DNA from: Ampelocalamus luodianensis
Taxonomy: Eukaryota > Streptophyta > Magnoliopsida > Poales > Poaceae
Assembly: GCA_036346255.1 (NCBI GenBank)
Contig: CM070633.1
Location: forward strand, 15,934,001-15,998,000
Length of the DNA: 64,000 nt
Direction: 5' to 3'
Shown: piece after piece, positions 11,259 to 24,436 of the stretch
How positions within the stretch are numbered: position 1 is the stretch's first letter
Layout: every line of letters starts with the position of its first letter
Notes under the pieces: generated by a model
The model's database searches: none
The model's input: the letters and a program-made list of their open reading frames with translations, nothing else
Told to the model about the DNA's origin: nothing
Position numbers and translations under genes: made by a program

Positions 11259-14076
11259 TGTAATATCCCAAGTTATGTTACCAAAATAAAAATTAATAAA
11301 GTTATTATTTTATTGGATTTTCTGATATTTCAAAGAGCTTTATTGTTTTTTTGGATTTTAAAAAGGTTTTTCCTATTTTCTAGAAAATAAAAATGATTTA
11401 TGTGCAAAAATAAAAGCCAACTTTAAGTTAGAATTAATTTTAGTAAGTTCAAAATAATTTAAGGAATTTTCGTGAAATTTTCTTGAATTTGTGAACTCTT
11501 TTTGCTATTTTCTAAAAGCCAAATTAATTTATCTCAAATTCTCTAAATCGAAAATGATTTAAAATCTCATTTTCTTTGTTTGGGCCGAAACCCATTCTTT
11601 TGGCCCAACCTCCCTCTCTTACGGCCCACCTGCGCCCAGCCCACCCTGCACCCCACCACTCTCTTCCCCTCTCACCGACGAGGCAGCCCCACCCGTTAGG
11701 GTCTCCTTCTTCCTCCTGCACCCACGCCATTGCTGCTCCTTGGAGCTTCGGATGGCCGCCAACTTCCTTCCGATTTTCTCGTGAGCACGTGAACATCGTC
11801 ACTCCTTATCCTATCGCCCCGTTTTCCCATCTTATCCCCTCTATTTCACGCTCGTTCTCGTGGGTTCCCGCAACAGCCCCCGCATTCATCGCACGCTTGA
11901 TCTCCTCGCTCGATACCCCTTAGGCCCTATAAAAGGGAGACTCATGCGCCCCTCATCATTCTCATCCTGTTCCATCAACTCACCTCCCCTCTATTCGGTT
12001 CTCACCACCGGAATTCGCAAGTAGAGCTCGCCAGCTAAACGTCATTTGGCTGACAATTGCACCGTCGTCAACGACTCCCCACTGCCTCCTTCTACACCGT
12101 CGGCATCGCCTTCTCAAGGTCTACCCTAGGCCCTCCTCTTCGTGGCCGGAGCTCAACCGGAAAGCCCGTTCCGCCGTGACCCGAATTGTCCCACCGCCGC
12201 TACCCTCGCTGCCGGCGATTCGAACGTGCTCTAGTGCCGCTAAGGTAAGCCCTAGACTCCCCGCACTCCCCTCTCTCCATTGAGCCCTTCGCCGAAGCTC
12301 GCCGTGGCGCGCAACGCCGGCGAACTCAACGCCTGAGCCGCCAACGACTTTGTGCTAACGTGGCACGCCACCGTGGCGCCACCTCAGCGCCACGCTGATA
12401 TGGCGTGTTAAATTTATAGTTATGCCTAAATCCTTTGTACTGTCAATCTTGACATTGACTTAAACCTACCTTGACACCTCAGATGAAAATTTAGTTTATG
12501 TAATAGTATGAACTATACCATTTTAGGAAACATTATGCTTAACCATGCTTAGACAAAAAATATTTGATTTGGGAATTTTCAGCCAAAAATCAAATGTGGT
12601 TTAAATTATATCCATAGCATTGGTGTGCCATTGAAGTTTGCAAATGATTTTGGAAAATAAAATAAAATCAAAAACTGATTTGGACTTGGGTGAAACGAAA
12701 AGTTGGTGGAGTGCAAGTTTATGCACAGGCTCAATTCAGCGAATGTTTGAGGCCTAGGGATCGTTTTGGAAGTCATCCAGTCAATTAAGGACCAGTCTGC
12801 GAGCTGCAGATTGTTAAGCCAAAATTGTACTACCACAAGTTTGGAGTTAACAGACCTAGCTAACTAATTTGCAACGTTTCAATGTGGTCGTGCCATCCGG
12901 TTGTGTGGGTGTCAGAATGACCTACTTTTTATGTAATCCCACATGGCGCAAGAGTGGGCTTAAGTCCGGCGGATGGTTTAATCCAAAAAAGCGAAACCTT
13001 AGCGGGCGGGACTACGTTGGAATATTGCTTTGTAAAGGTGTAACGTCCCAAATTTCCAGAGTTTTTGAAGATTTTTAAAATAAAAATAATCATTCAGTTT
13101 TGTTAATTGCCTAAGCTTAACTTGGAGATTTTTGAAAATTCGGAGAACTAATATGTATAAATCCAACTTCAACTAATCAGGTTGGTTTTGAGTTTTTTGG
13201 AGTTCTTTGGTTTGGTTTTCCCATTTCTCCCACTCAACTCGTGCGCCGGGTTTGTTCTACTCGGGGGCTCTGACAAAAGGCCTTGTGATCATCACTTAGT
13301 CGCACACCTTCAGAAGTGTGTGAGTGGACAATATAAGTTTATTATCCCTTGTGGGTAAAGTTGTACAATCTCTGCGGAGAGTAAATCTATTCGAATAGCC
13401 GTGTTCACGGTTAGGGACATGCTGAGCAAAGCCTTTCGTGGATTAGACTTTGGTTTTGTTTTAAAAATGATTTGGAAAAATTGATTTCATGGATGTTTAT
13501 TCTATGTGGGAAATTTGGGCAGAAAGCCTGGTGTAAGGGGATTAGTCCTTCACTATTTGTGTATGGAGGTTTATCCTACACTTGAGAATTGATGATTAAA
13601 AATGAAATTTGATTTTTAGATATAGTATAACTGCTTTTGAACTTAGTATTGTATTTTAAATGTTAAATGTTGTTTTTGCACAAATAACCTTATAAGTCTT
13701 CCTTTGATAATATTCATGCATGCATTAACTTTGTTATTGGGTATAACTTAAAGCACGGAAATTGTGCTCACCATTGCTTAATGCAAATAAATTTCAAAGG
13801 AGGACTTCGCTACCGGTGAGGATCGTGACGACTAGACCGCTACCCCAATCGATTGCCTGTGGCAGATCAGCTGGACTCCACTACTTCTTCGTCTTCCGTT
13901 GTGTTTGTTTATTGTTGGCTTGTAGGACTTTCTTGTAATAAACTCTGTTGATTATTAATAAAGTTGTGCGAATTATGGATGTTACCATATCTATTTACTG
14001 TGTGAATTAGCTACTGATCATGGGACTAGTTTAGAAATACACAGAGGATTTAGGGGTGTTACTCCCGGGTCCGACA
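11259..14076 (+). mobile_element. 3' LTR (LTR A) of the truncated Ty3 element
   Basis: Starts TGTAATATCCCAAG directly after the polypurine tract and ends GGGTCCGACA, matching the ends of the two TGTAACATCCC solo LTRs described below. A TATA box (CCTATAAAAGGGAG) near 11927 follows a C-rich segment, as expected for U3. A second LTR-like start (TGTAACGTCCCAAATTTCC) occurs internally at 13039. The later part has the CTATTCGAATAG palindrome (13387-13398) shared with other LTRs here. Its right end abuts hAT transposase sequence. The 5' mate is missing, so no target duplication can be tested. Confidence 0.8.
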
Positions 14077-15117
14077 TGTACCCTCCTATTCATCACACCC
14101 ATGAACCTCTTCAAATCTCTTGGGTTATCCTCAAAATGAGCTTCCAACTCATGCATTGCATTCATCATGCTTGGCATAAATCCAGAGATTGTTCCTTTCT
14201 TTGTTGATCAGTGAATCGCAACGTACCATAAAGTGGCTTCATCGCATCTAGCACCCACCTCACATCATTCCACCAAGTCCTTGTTAGGCACTCGTCCGCG
14301 TAGTCATAGTCCAAATCGTTAATCCAATCACTATTCTTCCACTCCTCTAACACAATCCATTGTCGGAACTTGTCTTTCCTATCCTAGGAACTCTGCAAGA
14401 AGATAAATACAATCCCAAACCTCATGGCATTTGGTTGGATCATATATCCACCAATCTTCGTTTTCATCTCCGCATGCAACCTGCCATGATTGTAGAAGAA
14501 TCTACAAATCCTCTTGACGTTGTGAACCACTTTCTCAATATCATCAAAATGATCCTTCAGCATAAAGTTCATGGTGAGCAGCACATGGTTGCCACACAAT
14601 GTGGGGGTACTCCTTGGTGATCTGCAAGCATGCTTTCTTATAGTTTGAACCATTGTCTATGATAATTTGGACAACCGACTCATGGCCAATCTCTTTTACA
14701 ATCACCTCTTTGATCCAACCATACAAAAATTCAACATTCTGAATATGACCGATTGCATTGATAGACTTGTGGAAGAACATGTGCCCATTGAAGTAAACCA
14801 TAAAGTTGATGATGCTCATCGAGGTAGGTCCTGTCCAAGAATCACACATGATAGTAACACCAAATTTGCCTCAGTCTTTTTTTAATTGCTCCACATACTT
14901 TTCTAGCTTATCAAAGTTGTCTTGCAGGTAGGATCCATCAATCTCAGACACTTTAGGGATATGAACCCCTTTACCAAGCAGTTGAGTTAACTTCATTGCA
15001 CCTTTAAAGTATAGGCAATTGGGTTTCTTTCTAGGAATGTCATTGGCATGAACCACTTTGCCCAAGCTCTGCCAACGTCCTCTTTAGTGTTCTTGTTCAA
15101 CATTGTGTCCACACGAG
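14077..15117 (-). pseudogene. hAT transposase (DUF659 part), 3' half of a split gene
   Basis: Read on the minus strand this gives the DUF659 block of plant hAT transposases in order: VDTMLNKN...AWAKWF, PNCLYFKGAMKLTQLLGKG, TMCDSWTGPTSMSIINFMVY, HKSINAIGH, VVQIIIDNGSNYKKAC and YPHIVWQPCAAH, then a WWNDVRWVLDAMKPLY block. Several one-base frame changes break it (near 14620, 14870 and 15065). The C-terminal dimerisation domain is missing because the sequence ends at the LTR A boundary. The N-terminal half lies beyond a solo LTR at 23195-23710. Transposition of a hAT element would be the ancestral role; this copy is dead. Confidence 0.88.
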
Positions 15118-18100
15118 TGTAACATCCCAAATATCAAGTTTTCAAAAATCTTTTGTGTAGATTAGGTCCCCGAAAATTTTTACTAATTTTCCTTGAATTA
15201 ATAAAGCTTAATTGGGAATTTCTAAAAATAACATTTTTAAATATGATTAATGTAAACTTCAATTAAATCAAAAGTAGTGTTAGTTGGGTTCCTTGTGTTT
15301 CAAAGAATTTTTCAAAATTTTCTTGGATTTTTTCGAGTTTGTTTGGTATTTATTTGAGATCGTTTGAGTTATCAGCCTTGTCTTAATTCCAAAATCAATT
15401 CCTAATTCTAATTTCTTTGTGGGTCACATTGGCTCAGCCCAGCCCTTTGTCTTTCTCCTGGTTTCTCCCCGGCCTGGCTCCACTTGGCCCTCATCTCCTC
15501 GCCCCGCAACTCGCCTCCTACCCGCCTCGCCCTGGCCCACGCCACCGCCTCGACCCACCACGCCTTCGGCCCATCTCGCCACTGCCCAAAGACGCCACAC
15601 TGAAACCCTAGTGCTTGAGCCACCGCACTGACCCTGCACCACCTAGCACGCGCAAGATCGCCACGCCGCGACGCTGCGGCGAGCCATGGACTCAGACGCT
15701 TCGACATCCGTGTCAAGCACGCACCCAAAGGCTATAAAAGCCCAACCATCCTCGTTTTGCGCATCCTCCGTTGCACTACCTCCGTGCGCCACCGCCCTGA
15801 GCCTTTCTTCTCCAAGATCGGTGCCGCCCCGCGTCGCCTGTTCTCCACCATTGCCGTTCCTTGGGCCATCCCATCCACATCACCGGCGTCGCCTCATCCT
15901 TCTCCACCGATCACGCCCACCCATCGTAGCTCCCGAGCACCCAGCGGCTAATGCCATCTCCTTCTTCTCCACCTCCGGTCGCGCCCGCGACAGCCAAAAC
16001 GCTTCCTCTACGTTCCCCGCTGCACCTGTGAGTCTCATGCAAATCTAACTGCGTCATCTCGTGTTCCACTCCCCAATCTATCTTTCCCCTCATTCGATTC
16101 CGGGTTTCGTTCACCATTTCCCAAGATCTCCTTCTTCTCTCCCATCTCTGGCCGCTACCCTTCACCACCTGATTGCACCACCACCGGTAAGCTCCCACCT
16201 TCATTGACCCCACCATCTTCTTCCCCGAGTCGCATTCTACCTCGTTCTCACCCTCCCATCACCGATGCGCTGTCCCTCGTCATCACCGCCACTGCTTTTC
16301 TCCTCGTCGCCAGTGATTGCTACCGCACCCGTGTCACCACCTTCGCCTCCACCTCCTCTCCGCTTTGCACCCCTCTACGTGCGCCACTGTGAGGACCCCA
16401 ATTTATTTGGCTTGTAATGCTTAACCAACCACCTGGCCCTAGCATCACAAATCAAATAAACCGAGCCTCGAGATATGTATACTTCCTGAATGCAGATACA
16501 CACCCGCCACAAAATTATGCATCAACTCCATTCCAAACATAGAGTCCAAACATTACACTACAAACAGAGGTAAACAACAGAGAGTTATTACGCATAATGG
16601 CCAACCGCCAAAAGATACATAAATATCAAGAACGACAATGAAGCAAAAGTGCCATAAGATGGCTATAAACAAAGCCAATCGTGCCTTCAACCCACAAGGC
16701 ATCCGATCGACCGCCAAGCCTAGTCGCCAGACACGAACGGCAAGCAGAACTCACGTAGTGAGGCCCTTGGGGCTCACCTTCTTCCTTTGCAACAAAATCA
16801 TTAAGCAAAGCCAATGAGTACAAAGATTGTCTTTGTACTCGCAAGACGACGTGTGAACTAGCGCACTGCTCATATGCTACATGCCGCTTATCCGTGGAGG
16901 CCATATGTTTCATTTGCACAAAGCCGATTTGTTTGCAATAATGTAATACAGCTTTAAAGGCAAGTTTGTAATTCATTTTAAAGTTGAAATACAGTAAAGG
17001 TAATAATAACAAAAGAGAAAAGGTAAACAACCTAGAAGTGACTACCCCAATAGTCACCACAACAATAGCACGAATCCCGGATTCGCACACCCACAAATTT
17101 TTAATTAAAAGGTTGTAGTCTAACTCTTGAAAAGCTTACCCAAGCGTGTCCATCACCTAGACGAGGCTATTCGAATAGTTTTTAACCTCGCAGGGTGTAC
17201 CACTGCATCACACTTTGCATCGCTTTAAGCCAAAGCACACTTCCGAAGGTATGTTTGTACACTAAGTCCTACGAGACTTTTTCCAATATTGTGTATTAAC
17301 TACGAGCAGCTCGATGGATAGAAATCCATACGCTTACATGGTAAAGCCGAAAGACAACTACCCACTCAGGTAAAGCTTTTGGACAACTACCATGCTCCCA
17401 ACACCATCCCTCCCGCGACCTCCCGCGACCGAGCCAATACACGCCAAAGTACTAGGTCAAGAGAGGTCCCATATACTCTAGTGTGGTTAGCACGAAATGC
17501 TGGATAATGTGTACTCACAAGATGTTCGGTCCTTAATTGACTGGGCACCATTCCACCACACCCAAAAATCACACCAACATACCACAGCCCAAGTCTAAAT
17601 CATTTTGTTTTCATTTTTAGTTTTGTAATTAAACATAGCACAAGCTGGAACATAAGGAACAATAATAATTTTATAGATCAAGATCATCGACTAAGTCGAT
17701 GATCGCCCAATACTACTGCTAACTAAGCATGGCTAAGCATCCGACCCGTAATCTACTAAGTGACAAGAGCCCATCCAACGAACTCCAATCACAAAGAAAT
17801 AACCTAGGCTCGTAGTAGAGATCGATATTTCACCTACAGGATATGCACTACACGGATTTAACTAATCAATTTAACACAAATTAAGCAATGCATACATATA
17901 GTGAATCAAAATATTAGACTTTAAAATACTCGTGATTAACATGATCAAACCGCTTGTTCGGCCGATGTGGCTCGTGATGCTCAACTCTGTTGCAGAGGAT
18001 CACTCGATAACACCGACCCGCCGCAATCTATCGATCGAGCAAAACAACAAATAAGAACCAATAACACCGACAAACTCAAAATTTCAAAAACAACCACAAA

Positions 18101-21100
18101 TCTAAACACGTAAGCTAGTCCAAAACAAAAGGAACAACAAGTTAGTCACATGAGAAGATTAAGATTAGACATGGTTTCAAGATTGATCTACCTAAACTTA
18201 CTTACTTACCAAGCTAATCACAAAATCAATCCTCTTATATGTTTTAATCTTTTCGACAGACTTTGATGGTGATTGTGTGCACATCTATTAATTAAGTATC
18301 AAAATAACACATCTGAACAACCAGTTACTCTAAACAACCATCATTAGTGATAAGATCACTTAAACCTACAAGAAGCTATTGAAACACTAACTAGTTAATT
18401 AGCCAACTATTAGATGCTAACAATCTTCTAATTAAGGTTGGGCTTTAATAAAGTTCAGCTACTAACACACCTAAGCATTACACCCACATATAGTAAAGTT
18501 AACAATTTCAGCATGCTACTACTACAAGGCCTCACTATACTTGTAAAAGCAAGAACCACAAGTACAGAGACAAACAACAGGATCATCTAACCACCTCTTT
18601 GATCATTCAGACAACAAGAGCTTTGAAACTTAATGACACTAACTAACTGACTTCAAACTAACCACTACTACTTAGGAAAGTCATCAAACACTAACAAGAT
18701 TTGAATAGCATAGGCATGAAACCAATTTCAGTGTACTGACAACAGAGAAAAACAACAACAGGGAACAATTACAGAGAACCAGTGACTAACTTTCCTCCAA
18801 CCCTAAATTTTCCCAACTAAACTAAAGCATGAGAGTGACTAATGATCATTCCTAAGATTGATTAGAAGCTAACTACAAGGCTTAAGGGAGGTGGGGCCCA
18901 CTGTCAGAAGCAGAGGGAGACAAAGCCGAAGAACAGAGAGACTCGGCCGGCGCCGACTCGGAGTTGCCGCCGGCGAAGGAGTGGCGCGCGGGGTGTGACA
19001 AACCAAAATGGGTTGCCGGAGGACCACCGGCCAAAGGTGGTCACGGGCTGGCCGGAGAAGCACTGTGGCGGCGCGGCGACAGCTCGCGGCGGCCGGCCGT
19101 GGAGGTGACAAGGGGCGACTGCGCCAGAGAAAAAGAAGGTGAAAACTAGCACGCGCATGAGCATCAGTGGGTTACCAGAACTCACCGGGATGACGCGGAG
19201 CTAAGGTGGCTGGGAGATGGCCCGACGACGAGAACTCGCGCGCGATCAAGGGGTCACCGAGGAGGAGCAACCTGAGCAAAGACAGGAGGAGATAAAGATG
19301 TAGATAGCTCGGGTAAGATCACGAGATGAAGCCGACGCAGTAATTGACCAAGGAACCAACTCACCGCGACGAGGACGAAGACTCGAATTTTCGGCAGATA
19401 AGAGGGAACCCAAAATTCCACGGTCCTCGCGAGTGAAACTCAAAATTAGTTGAGGGAATTCATGATAGGATCGGAACACGATATGACGCGCAAAGGTGAG
19501 GATGATCATCACCGGTCACGACGATGACATGGCGGTGGCGCCACACCGCGGAACCGAGAACGCGCACTCCCTTGGTTTAAGCTCGAGCGAACAAGGAAGG
19601 TAGTGAACGGCTTTGTGAGGTCAAAGGGAGGAAGAGGACGATTTGGGTACCCTTAAATAGGAAAAAGGACGGAGAAACCCGAGAGAGGCCCTCAACGCCG
19701 ATGCGCTCCAGGAGCAGAGGCGGCGAGTTGGTGAGGTAGATGACGGACGATTAATGCCTTACCAAGGTATGGGCCAACAGCGAATGATGCGGCCGAGGTG
19801 AAGCGCGCGAGAAAACCGAGAATGGACGGCGAGGCGAGGTGGCGCGCATGCACGCTGCCGTCGGCACTCGGCTCTCAAGCGCGAGGTAGGTGACGACCTG
19901 ACAAGTAGGGCCCGCCCGTCAGCGACAGCAGCAAAGCGGCGCGAGCGAGTCAAGGCGCGGCGTGAACGCTTGGTCTGACTCGATCAAGAGGATACCGACC
20001 GCTCGATCTAGAATGGACGGCCGAGATCGGTGTATGCATTCGGACAGTCGACGAGACAAGCAATGTGGACCGCTCGACCGTGATCGGACGGTTGGCAACG
20101 ATCGGGCGCGCGCGGTGCAGCTAGGCGGTGCGACTGAACCAAGTGGCGTGGTCGGACTCGAGTCGGAGTTGGGTTTGGGCCCGAGGAACAGTGATTCCAG
20201 ATTTGAATTAAAAGGCTGAGCAGGTTTGGGGAATTTTTAGAGATAGCTCCCGAGCTCCAAACATTCCGAAATTTTTATGGGAGCTCACAGGGACAGAGAA
20301 CAACCTTGTCTAATTTTTCCAGGAATTTTCATGCACCAGATTTCTCCCAAGAAAATTCACAAGCTGCTGTCCAGAGGTTTGACCAGATTTCTAAACTGGT
20401 TTGACTTGGCCATTTGAAATAGCAAACAAAATCTAAAAATTGTGAGATTTTTCAGAGAGGCAGATAGGATGACCAAGATGATAGAAAAAATATTCCCAGA
20501 GGGTGTTCACAAGTTTTAAGGCTAAGAATTGGTTGACAACAATTTCCATTCACAAGAATTAAATCTTAGAATTGGAAATTGTTTAGGGAAAATTTGGAAA
20601 ACTTCCAAATGACTTCTAGAGATAACAAAAGTTTTTATTTCTCCTCATAATTTTCATTTGAAAAACAAACCCTAACTTAGGGCTGTTACAGCCACCGCGA
20701 GACCTAGCGCCGACGACCATGTCGAGCTGAGCGCCGTCGTCCTCGTCGCTACCACATCGCCACGGACAGGTCGCCAACTCCGTCCTTCGTGTCTGCCATG
20801 CCACCACCATGTTGCCACCCCCCGTAAGCACGGTCCGCCACCTCAGCCGCCTCACCACTTCCTTTCCACGTGACAGCCACCTTGTGCCACATCGCCGACA
20901 GGTCTTTCCTCATTATCACCTTCCTTCCTCGCCACATCATTGTCTCATTGGCCACCACATCGTCGCTACCTTACCTCCATTGCATGATGTATCGGTCACG
21001 TCATCTTCCACGTGGCATTCACCCAACTGAACCCCAGACCCACCTCTCACTTACATGCAGGCCCTGCATGTCTAGTCAACCCTGGTAAAACCCCTCTCCG

Positions 21101-23194
21101 TGAGCTTGGTCCATCGTGGACTAGCACCTCTCCATGGACCTAGTCCATGGACCAATGGCCCCACATGTCATTCCCTTGTCCTTTTCTGGAATTACTTTAA
21201 TTCCCGAAATTCATTTTATTTCAGTGTGTCCCACATGTCATTCTCTCAGCCATTTTCCAAAATTCCCCAAAATAAAGACTCCGAGAATACCCCCTCAACC
21301 CCACCTATGAGTCTCACACAATCTCTTTCCTTTTTCCTTTTCAACATTTTTTCTTTTCCGATCAACTTCCGAGAGCTCATTCTTCCTCATACAAACTCCG
21401 ATTGAACCCATTCAAGTTTCTAAATTCATCTAAAATCAAACCCTACCTTTCAGTACCATTAAATTTTAATTTGGAGTTTATTTGTTTTGTATTTTGTATT
21501 TTTGTTTATTTTTGCACTTTCTCTCTCATTAGATATTGATGTTCCGGAACCGAAGGAGCTAAAGTCCAAGGAAGTCAAAGATTGAAGATAAAGAAAAGTG
21601 GCATTGCTATATCAAGGCAAGTTATGCTTTGATCATATTGCACCCAGTTTTCTAAAATTACTTTGTTTGAAAGTATTGCATGCTAATTCAATTATTAAAT
21701 TATTTACTACTTTAGGATTTGCTATGCAACCTATTTGATTATGCCACCTTGTTAATTGTATTACCATGATCATTTGTCATCCTAGCTTGGTTAATTACTA
21801 GTTGGTATTATTGTAGCACCAACGTGGGTTGGTTTAGACACGATTGGTATGCTTAGCCATGCAACGGGTCATTGATATTATTTTAAATGGCAAATATATA
21901 CCTAACTAAGTGAATATGGAATATTTTTGTGATAATTGGTATGACATGTGTTGTCACTTTGTGAAAGCATGTGTTGCACTTTTAAACAGCTGGGTGGGAA
22001 AATGTTTAGATTGGGGCGAGTGAAAGGACTGTGTGAACATGTGGCTTTGTGAAGGGATCTTTGTAAATAGGTTAGTAAATTGGAAGTCTCACCTTGATCG
22101 AATTAAGGACTTCATTTTGTGCGCCATGGAACCGAGCCTTATAGTATAACCACATGCTTGGAATGGGACGTGCCTAGCTTATTAAGTTATAGAGTCTCAA
22201 CATTGGCTGCCTTATGTAGTAGGTTAGCTCTGTGATGGGTGGAGATGCGGGATCAGTAAGTGAGCCACATTTATGGATGGTGCGTCGTTTACATATTCAA
22301 CGGTGCGCTCCGGGCCAGCGAACTTTTTGAAGTTTGGTTACCGGATTAAAGCTCACTGGGAGGGTATTGTTGGGATGAAGTTTCTTAAAGGCTTTGTTAT
22401 GATTGCTCAACCGCATACTTTCGTATGATGAGTCATGGCAAACATGATGAGTTGATTGTATCTTGTGGATAAAGTGTAGAACCTTTGCAGAGTGTTAACA
22501 ATTTATTCGAATAGTCTCATTCGCGGTCATAGACATGCTTGGGGATTTCACACGAGGGGTAGACTTTACTAAACAATTTGGGAGGGACAAATGTGTGAAT
22601 AAACTTATACAGCTTTGTGAAATAATTGATTTAGACTAAGTGAGCTTTGTGGAAATACTTGTTAAATTATTATTACTATTTGTTTTCAATTATTATTCAT
22701 ATTCAACTGCAACTGTTGATTTTATGCAAAAGAACCATAGATGTCATATCCTTTGGAATAAGCCATCATCTATAATTGCATTCTGTGATAAACTTGCTGA
22801 GTACTCCATGAACTCACCCTTGCTATAAACAATATTGTTCAGCTGATGAAGACTACATCAAAGCATCATTGGTCACCAAGGTCAACTTCAAGGATCATGG
22901 AGAACTAGGTCGCGCTACACTAGTCGATTGTCTGTGAGCATATGGATGGGCTACTCTAAAGTTATTATGCTTCCTTCCGCTAGAGCTTATTTGAGATATT
23001 CACCTTCTGAGGCATTAATTGTAAGCTTTGATCTTAAGGTCGCTACTCTGATAATCTTTGTTAATTGTCTATTTCTTAGTTATCTTTGCATATGCGATGG
23101 TATTTCATCGATGTTGCCGCTGTGTGCGCTAGCGTAATCTTGGACTAGTGCAGTATACACATAGGGTCCAGATTTGCATATTTGGGTCCCGACA
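15118..23194 (+). mobile_element. Solo LTR C (Ty3 type), interrupted by solo LTR B
   Basis: Starts TGTAACATCCCAAATATC and ends TTTGGGTCCCGACA, flanked by ACGAG (15113-15117) and ATGAG (23195-23199), a 5-bp duplication with one mismatch. Without the nested insert and its duplication it is about 3.77 kb. U3 carries a TATA box (GGCTATAAAAGCCC) near 15730. The distal part has the TATTCGAATAG motif at 22504-22514. It splits a minus-strand hAT transposase gene, and the reading frame resumes across the insertion point (QPRVDTML). Confidence 0.87.
16388..20690 (-). mobile_element. Solo LTR B (4.3-kb chromovirus LTR), minus strand
   Basis: On the plus strand it runs from TGTGAGGACCCCAATTTATT to CTTAGGGCTGTTACA, the reverse complement of the LTR ends of the complete element at 48349-60502. 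The 5-bp duplication GCCAC flanks it exactly (16383-16387 and 20691-20695). It has no internal region, primer site or polypurine tract, so it is a product of LTR-LTR recombination. It contains the CTATTCGAATAG palindrome at 17167-17178. Length is 4303 bp, against 4270 and 4291 bp for the paired LTRs. Confidence 0.95.
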
Positions 23195-23710
23195 ATGAGG
23201 CTGCACAGATATTCTACTACGTGACACATCTACATCATAGACTCTACCAGTAGCCCCTGCATTGTGAAACATCATACCAATCTTGTCACTATTACCACCA
23301 CAACTAGCAGCACCACTTCCACTACCAATGCTACTACCACCGCCATGCTCGACTGTGCCACTCCTCCCTTGCAGTCCCTGGTGAAAGTGTAGATCCTTCA
23401 TTGAAGCAGCCAATGTCATTTGCATTTCATCATCAACATAAATTGGTGCGCGCTAATCCACCCCTTGCATAAGATCATCCTCGATTATGAGTTTATGCTC
23501 CTTTGCATCTCTTCTCTTTTGTTTGCCTTTCCTCACTACTCTCCTCATTGCTTCTCGAACATCTAGCGGAAGAAGATTGCATGACATGACATTCCTTGAT
23601 ATTTTGGCTAGGTGCTCCCTTAGCCACATTGCACCTCCACCTTTCTCCATCCCAAAGCAGTATCTGCACTTGAATCCAACACCAACTCCCAGCCCATTAT
23701 TTTAGACATT
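23195..23710 (-). pseudogene. hAT transposase (BED zinc-finger part), 5' half of a split gene
   Basis: Minus-strand translation gives a BED-type finger: FKCRYCFGMEKGGGAMWLREHLA, then a VMSC...LPLDVREAMRR continuation, as seen upstream of DUF659 in plant hAT transposases. A Gly/Ser-rich linker (GGGSSIGSGSGAASCGG) follows. A stop occurs near 23455. Together with 14077-15117 this forms one ancestral gene, separated by the 8-kb solo LTR C insertion. Confidence 0.8.
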
Positions 23711-24436
23711 TCTCAATGTTTTCATCATCTGTAATTCCTACATTCAATAACAATCAATGAATACTTGTGAAAAAATAACATGTGAAGAAATAGAACAAAT
23801 TGGTAGCCAAATCAACTAGATTTCCTAAATCCCCTGCTGCAGTAGTGGTCGCTGCAGCATCTCCATCCGTGCCACTCCGCCTAGCACCACCCCCATCTTT
23901 GCCACTTCCCCTGTCGCCTCCGCCACCTCCGGCCGTCCCACTCTCATTGCTACCACTGCCATCTATGCCCCGACCCCTGCCGTAGACACCATCCATGCCC
24001 TCTAGCGAGTGGAGATGAGAGGAAGAAGATGAGAGATAGGGAGAGGAGAGGAGACTGAGTACTACTCAATAGCTCACCTCACAGAGAGGAGTCATCGTCG
24101 AATTGGAATCGCAAGCAGGGATGCCGAGCTAGAGGAAGAAGATGAGAGATAGGGAGGAGAGGAGACTCAGGAGCTCACCTCACAGAGAGAAGCCCCCGTC
24201 GAAATTGCAATCACAAACAGGTGCAGCGCCATTAGGGCATTCTAAGCACATGGGATGGGAAGATGGGCAAAGTGTAGTGTTGGCTAGGCTCTACATTCAA
24301 ATGGCCCCGAAATTTTTTGGCTGATTGTTTTTTTACCGGGCCTTACAAATAACAAAGATTATCGGTGGTAACCACCGAAATTTTGGCGATAACGTTTTCC
24401 CTGGCTTGGATTAGTGATATGTATAGTTTGTATATG
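23711..24436. other. 5' flank of the split hAT gene with a ~113-bp tandem duplication
   Basis: G/A-rich on the plus strand, no coding signal of its own. Two copies of a block beginning GAGGAAGAAGATGAGAGATA start at 24019 and 24132, each followed by AGCTCACCTCACAGAGAG and a Gln/Leu-poor AT tail. A near-perfect inverted word CGGTGGTAACCACCG sits at about 24364. No terminal inverted repeat for the hAT element was found. Confidence 0.6.

Noticed and set aside
18869..20219. GC-rich frames within solo LTR B
   Set aside because: Inside a 4.3-kb LTR with equivalent non-conserved frames in the paired LTRs at 48349 and 56212.
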